This document shows, piece after piece, positions 60,656 through 64,000 of a stretch of 64,000 bases of DNA. This stretch comes from Apostichopus japonicus (taxonomy: Eukaryota > Echinodermata > Holothuroidea > Aspidochirotida > Stichopodidae), in the NCBI RefSeq assembly GCF_037975245.1, contig NC_092562.1:5381501-5445500 (forward strand). The letters are read 5' to 3'. The first letter of the stretch is position 1, and each line of letters starts with the position of its first letter. The notes beneath the pieces are model-generated. The model had not been told where the DNA came from. It was given only the letters and a program-made list of their open reading frames with translations, and made no database searches. The position numbers and the translations under genes were made by a program.

Positions 60656-61585
60656 CGGCTCGCATTATATATATATGCAGTTGGAACATCTGTTTTGATA
60701 TGTTTTATCAAACGTTGTCCATGTGTTCCTTTGACGAATACATTGACGACAGTTCTGTTAATCCAAAACCTTATTTACGATATTAATCTAAACCTAGACA
60801 GACATAGCCTGATGATGCACACAACGTAAAAGTCAGGTATTAAATGTCTTCGCATTATACTGTTTATTGTGGTAATATGGTACGTTTTTAGTATGCTTGG
60901 AGGTAGACAACACAGATATCAATCAGAAAGATATCATCGATTTCAAGGACAGAACAGTTTCAATAAAATAAAATCAAAAGTTCAGAAATTCAGTCAAGAC
61001 GTGAATTTATGTTGCTAAGCTGTTTTGTTGGGTCATTGAAATACTATACAAAAACCAAAATAATAATAGTTGTTTAGAAAGTTTCCTTACAAGAAAGACT
61101 CTTCAAGAAAAAAAGAAATAGACAATGATCTATGTTACTTAAAATAATATGACGTATAGTGCATAAATTAAGTCTTTCCTTTCCATTGTCCATGAAAAAT
61201 AGGAAAATTTGTGCGATCAAATATGGGTGTCAGTTGACAGGAAGTTTTCAAAATATCCATTTGGTTCTCAGAATATTCACCATGGTATTCACCATATGAA
61301 ATGCTGCATCTCTGCATGGAATGCTCATTTAATACTAAATTGATTGATGATGTCGGCTCTATGTTAATACTAATGTTAATCCATTGATTTAATAAAGTGC
61401 AATAACTTAACCAAACTATCACTTTAGCTTCAACTAAGTGATCAACAGAAATTAAAGCACAATTTCCCGTGATGTTAATGTATTGTAAATGATGTTGTTT
61501 TGAGGTCGTAAATATATTCTATGGCCTATTGAGTTTAAGTTGTATCTTAGGATCTGACTCAGTGGTCTCTGTATTAGCCTTGTTA
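60656..61585. other. AT-rich spacer, no gene seen
   Basis: An 84-codon minus-strand ORF at 61168-61422 has no supporting signal. Confidence 0.45.
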
Positions 61586-61900
61586 ACTAATATGTGTTAA
61601 CTATATGTGTTAACTATATGTGTAAACTATATGTGTTAACTACATGTGTAAACTATATGTGTTAACTATATGTGTTAACTATATGTGTTAACTATTTGTG
61701 TTAACTATATGTGATAACTCTATGTGATAATATATGTGTTAACTATATGTGATAAATATATGTGTTAACTATATGTGTTAACTATATTGTTAACTATATG
61801 TTTTAACTATATGTGTTAACTATATGTGATAACTATATGTGTTAACTATATGTGTTAACTATATGTTTTAACTATATGTTTTAACCATATGTGTTAACTA
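61586..61900. repeat. 13-bp minisatellite (TTAACTATATGTG)n
   Basis: About 24 copies of TTAACTATATGTG with variants GTGATAACTA, GTAAACTA and GTTTTAACTA. Sharp edges on both sides. Confidence 0.95.
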
Positions 61901-63015
61901 ATGACCCTCAGTTATTTAAGAGTTATTTCTTACCAATACAAATGTTTTTAAAATAGAAATCGAAGTGATAGCAGTTTTTTCACATATTTTACCAATTTTT
62001 TAACATATTGTACCTATTTTTTGACAAATATTACCTATTTTTTTGACGTATTTTACCAAGGTTTGTGCCTAAAGTCACCTCAAGTTAAGCTCACAAAAGT
62101 CCTGCAGAAACATATCCATGTTATTGACTATAATCAAACGCCTGTGACATTATTTATAACTGTCTGTTTAAGTTTTGATTTTATGAATATGATGAAACCA
62201 TATTGCTAAGCATATACATAAATGTATACAAAAACATTTTCGTTGTTATTACACAAACAATTTTCCATAAATGTCCTGCCGAATTGTAAAAAAAAAATCA
62301 CGGCAGAAATTTATGAAAAATCCTTAATATTCAGGCAATATATATTGATATTGCTTTCTCGTGGGATGATTTATTGTCAAGTCTCAATCGACATATTAGA
62401 TAAGTCTAAGTTGTATTATATTATGCGACCCGCTGACTAATGAAAGTGTCAAAATTCAAATTTAGCCTTAGTAACCATAGCTTGATTGTCTAAATTCGTT
62501 GTCTTACATGCTTAACGATCCAAAATCCGTGTTTACCGTAGGAAAGCTTGGTCAAAATCATGGTAAATATTAGTTAAAGCAAGTTTGTTTTACCACCAAC
62601 AGTTCCCCTTTTGGCAAAATCTTCTAACTAAGAGATCTGCCAACAGGTATCGAAACTGGAGACAAAAAAATACGCCGCGAATCTTTTTTTCTTCATACTT
62701 TTTGTTTCATTTTAATTTTCTGTGATTGATAAGATTGTCAGTTTGCCCTCTAACGAAAAAGATACAACAACTTAATATCGTAAACTCTGGAATAAAAATA
62801 TGATTGATCATGTAAGCAAAGAAAAGTCTGAATCAACATCCGGTATATAATATCAAGACGCTTGTATAACTTCCTGTTTTGGGCGTTTGTCGCTCTATAT
62901 GCATTGGTTGATTTGGGAATGGAAATTCTGTAACATTCAAACATGTTTTTATGATTCCTATGTACGGTGGATATGTCATTTGGCTTGGGAAGGGTGTTTA
63001 AAAAAGAAATAAGCT
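61901..63015. other. AT-rich spacer, no gene seen
   Basis: A loose triple of the type CATATTTTACCAATTTTTTA recurs at 61980-62055. No exon or RNA signal. Confidence 0.45.
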
Positions 63016-63640
63016 ATTTTATTTATTTATTTATTTGTATTTGCCACAAAAGTACAAAGTGGAGGGAAGTCTTCCATAAAGCTTAAAAGCTTAACAATGT
63101 GGAAGATTCCCTGAAGAAAGAAAAAAAGAAAAAAAAAATATGTATATGTATATATACATATACATAAATATAAATACAAATTAAATGTTCAATATATATA
63201 TATAGTAATTACATACAGGTATAATTTGATAGTAGTCAGTAACTAGCTATTATTTCCTTGCAAAACCACTTCTGAAAGGATGTGACTGACTTTTTACTCA
63301 TTAAATCGTTCGTTAGAAGATTCCATGTTTTTGTTGCACGGTTTTGTAGACTTTTGTAGGTTTTGTAGGCTATTTGGAGAAGCTTGAAAGTTTGGTATCA
63401 TGTCGTTAATTTTGTATATTGATGAGCGCTTACTTATACAACTGGTTGATATATTGATTAATCGACTGTCCATAAACATAACACAACTTCGTGATATCTT
63501 CCTTTGATCAATTGGTTGCTTTATTTTACTAGAATATTCATCGACAGCACTGTTTGCTCTCAAGACCTTGTAACCGCTTCTGCATCCCTCTGACCAGGTC
63601 AAAGGTTATTAGAGGTTACAGCTACTTGCTGCTTCATATC
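63016..63640 (-). mobile_element. Degraded LINE, C-terminal end of ORF2 and 3' UTR
   Basis: On the minus strand one frame reads NRATKTWNLLTNDLMSKKSV then TSFQKWFCKEIIASY and a stop at 63236. This has the W-N-L...S-V-x-x-F pattern seen at the C-terminus of CR1/L2-type reverse-transcriptase ORFs. Upstream, in another frame, RSGYKVLRANSAVDEYS resembles the segment that precedes it, so at least one frameshift separates them and the copy is dead. Downstream the 3' UTR has a hairpin (GGGAATCTTCCA with TGGAAGACTTCCC, arms at 63100-63111 and 63064-63076) and ends in a CAAATAAATAAATAAATAAA tail at 63016-63037. The left limit of the coding remnant is approximate. Confidence 0.65.
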
Positions 63641-64000
63641 GTTTGTGTCATAAATTCGTTGATAAAATGATCAAAAATCTTCAAAGTCTTCTGTAATATG
63701 CAATAAACATTTAATAACAGTATTTACACAAAAAAAAAAAAACGTGGGAGTTGATTTCTTTCTTATTATCGAGGTATACTCGCCATATGTTGTCCTATTA
63801 TTATGCACTACGGGTCACTTAACTTTAATCGAACTTATATAAGACAGCGAAGATGCTGTAGGGCTACAAAGGAAAAACCTTTGTCAAGAAACCATGAAAA
63901 TAATAATCGACCAGTCAGTTTAATATCCGTACGTACCACATCACACATTATTGGTGTTCGGTTCACGAAATTATGATTTAATTAGAAATCCCATCGCGAA
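63641..64000. other. Window end, no gene seen
   Basis: AT-rich sequence with a poly(A) run at 63729-63742. Confidence 0.4.

Overview
The window looks like nuclear DNA of an animal, most likely a marine invertebrate. The reasons are extensive non-coding sequence, several unrelated satellite and minisatellite arrays, a tRNA-derived SINE, LINE 3' ends with a terminal hairpin and short tandem tail, several miniature inverted-repeat DNA transposons, and only short exon-like pieces bounded by GT/AG sites. An echinoderm or other deuterostome is my guess from the style of the SINE and MITEs; I cannot prove a taxon. No bacterial-type operon, rRNA gene, functional tRNA gene or CRISPR array is present.

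Layout. (1) 1-15508: a tandem array of a ~858-bp unit, 18 full copies plus a partial one, with higher-order duplications inside it. Each unit carries a conserved 16-bp hairpin, a TATA-like box and a G-quadruplex motif. (2) 15509-18150: a foldback-rich stretch, a SINE and weak minus-strand exon candidates. (3) 18155-24887: about 103 copies of a 65-bp satellite with a 2073-bp higher-order duplication. (4) 24894-25672: the best protein-coding signal, the two 3' exons of an unrecognised minus-strand gene whose stop codon lies a few bases from the satellite; the satellite supplies an AATAAA in the right place. (5) 25.7-45.0 kb: mostly repeat-derived DNA (hairpins, a ~297-bp repeat, a 146-bp tandem repeat, a TTAA-type MITE, a large inverted composite interrupted by a LINE) with three further weak minus-strand exon candidates. 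A pair of NRF1-like sites lies just upstream of one possible first exon near 44.8 kb. (6) 45.4-47.1 kb: a pure (TA)147 tract, a hAT-like element and a TATAGA-rich microsatellite. (7) 47.1-64 kb: mostly AT-rich sequence with no recognisable gene, two 373-bp hAT-type MITEs each with a perfect 8-bp target-site duplication, five simple or minisatellite arrays, and a degraded minus-strand LINE.

No set of genes can be seen working together. The interest is in repeat biology: two satellite arrays with different higher-order histories, transposons with intact insertion footprints, and a gene end fused to a satellite edge. All exon calls are inferred from splice signals and reading frames by eye and need transcript evidence.
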